A stretch of DNA of 53,634 bases from an uncultured Oscillospiraceae bacterium (lineage in GTDB: Bacteria > Bacillota > Clostridia > Oscillospirales > Oscillospiraceae), in contig CAJTWF010000015.1 of NCBI GenBank assembly GCA_910579965.1, positions 1-53,634 on the forward strand, given 5' to 3'. The notes under the pieces are model-generated. The model ran no database searches. It was given only the letters and a program-made list of their open reading frames with translations, and was not told the DNA's origin. Position numbers and translations under genes: made by a program. Below are positions 53,604 through 53,634 of the stretch, piece by piece (position 1 is the first letter of the stretch; each line of letters starts with the position of its first letter).

Positions 53604-53634
53604 TAAATTCCAAAAGCAAGAAAAAAGCCCTTGA

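Overview
The window looks like a chromosomal segment of a spore-forming, high-GC member of the Clostridia, most like the Oscillospiraceae (Oscillibacter, Flavonifractor or Lawsonibacter type). The reasons are the sporulation genes sigH, spoIIGA-sigE and spoIIM, Gram-positive promoter and Shine-Dalgarno (SD) signals, Firmicutes-style small regulators, an SLH surface protein and GC-rich codon use. This placement is inference from gene content. I saw no rRNA, tRNA, CRISPR array or complete transposase.

Left part (1-15.5 kb). A cation exchanger is followed by a compact non-coding locus. It holds three perfect consensus promoters and a 28-residue membrane peptide, and looks like a type I toxin-antitoxin module. 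Next come an XRE regulator divergent from a small conserved protein, a Xer-type recombinase, ferritin, an ArsR-regulated operon (arsR, His-rich CadA-type ATPase, then an amidase), a CLC-F-like channel, fba, dapA, a two-part acetyltransferase, and a BlaI/BlaR1-type pair whose receptor has an unusual C-terminus.

Middle (15.5-32 kb). An SLH-GH18 protein is followed by a SleB-like hydrolase gene with a stop codon in its signal peptide. Then come TIGR04255, DegV, a DedA/TVP38 protein with a glycosyltransferase, a Phd-RelE pair, and a GntR-regulated ABC exporter (gntR, ATPase, two permeases). After these are sigH (possibly leaderless), glmM, a small XRE cassette bounded by 46-bp inverted repeats, and ruvCAB.

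Right part (32-53.6 kb). It holds a short MetH with an SDR protein, xerD-spoIIM with a dif-like half site upstream, TIGR04086-yajC, superoxide dismutase, spoIIGA-sigE with the 22-bp promoter spacing known from spoIIG, and mltG-U32-EEP. Further on are a 19-cysteine mini-protein, wecG-tmk, a DMT transporter, a HAD hydrolase, and a WYL regulator with a YciI-like protein. Between convergent YciI and MFS genes sits an AT-rich insert that appears to have split a terminator. The MFS transporter is preceded by a seven-codon leader peptide and a stem that can mask its SD. YigZ, a GNAT enzyme and an EFR1-type ferredoxin (open at the window end) close the segment.

Five copies of a palindromic, MITE-like element sharing the core TGTAGGGGCGAGCA are scattered between genes, and one supplies the stop codon of a regulator. 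The best candidates for undescribed biology are the antisense-controlled membrane peptide locus (1.33-1.82 kb), the MFS leader-peptide attenuator (51.5-51.6 kb), the two small insert cassettes (28.8-29.6 kb and 49.6-50.2 kb), and the Cys-rich peptide (44.8 kb).
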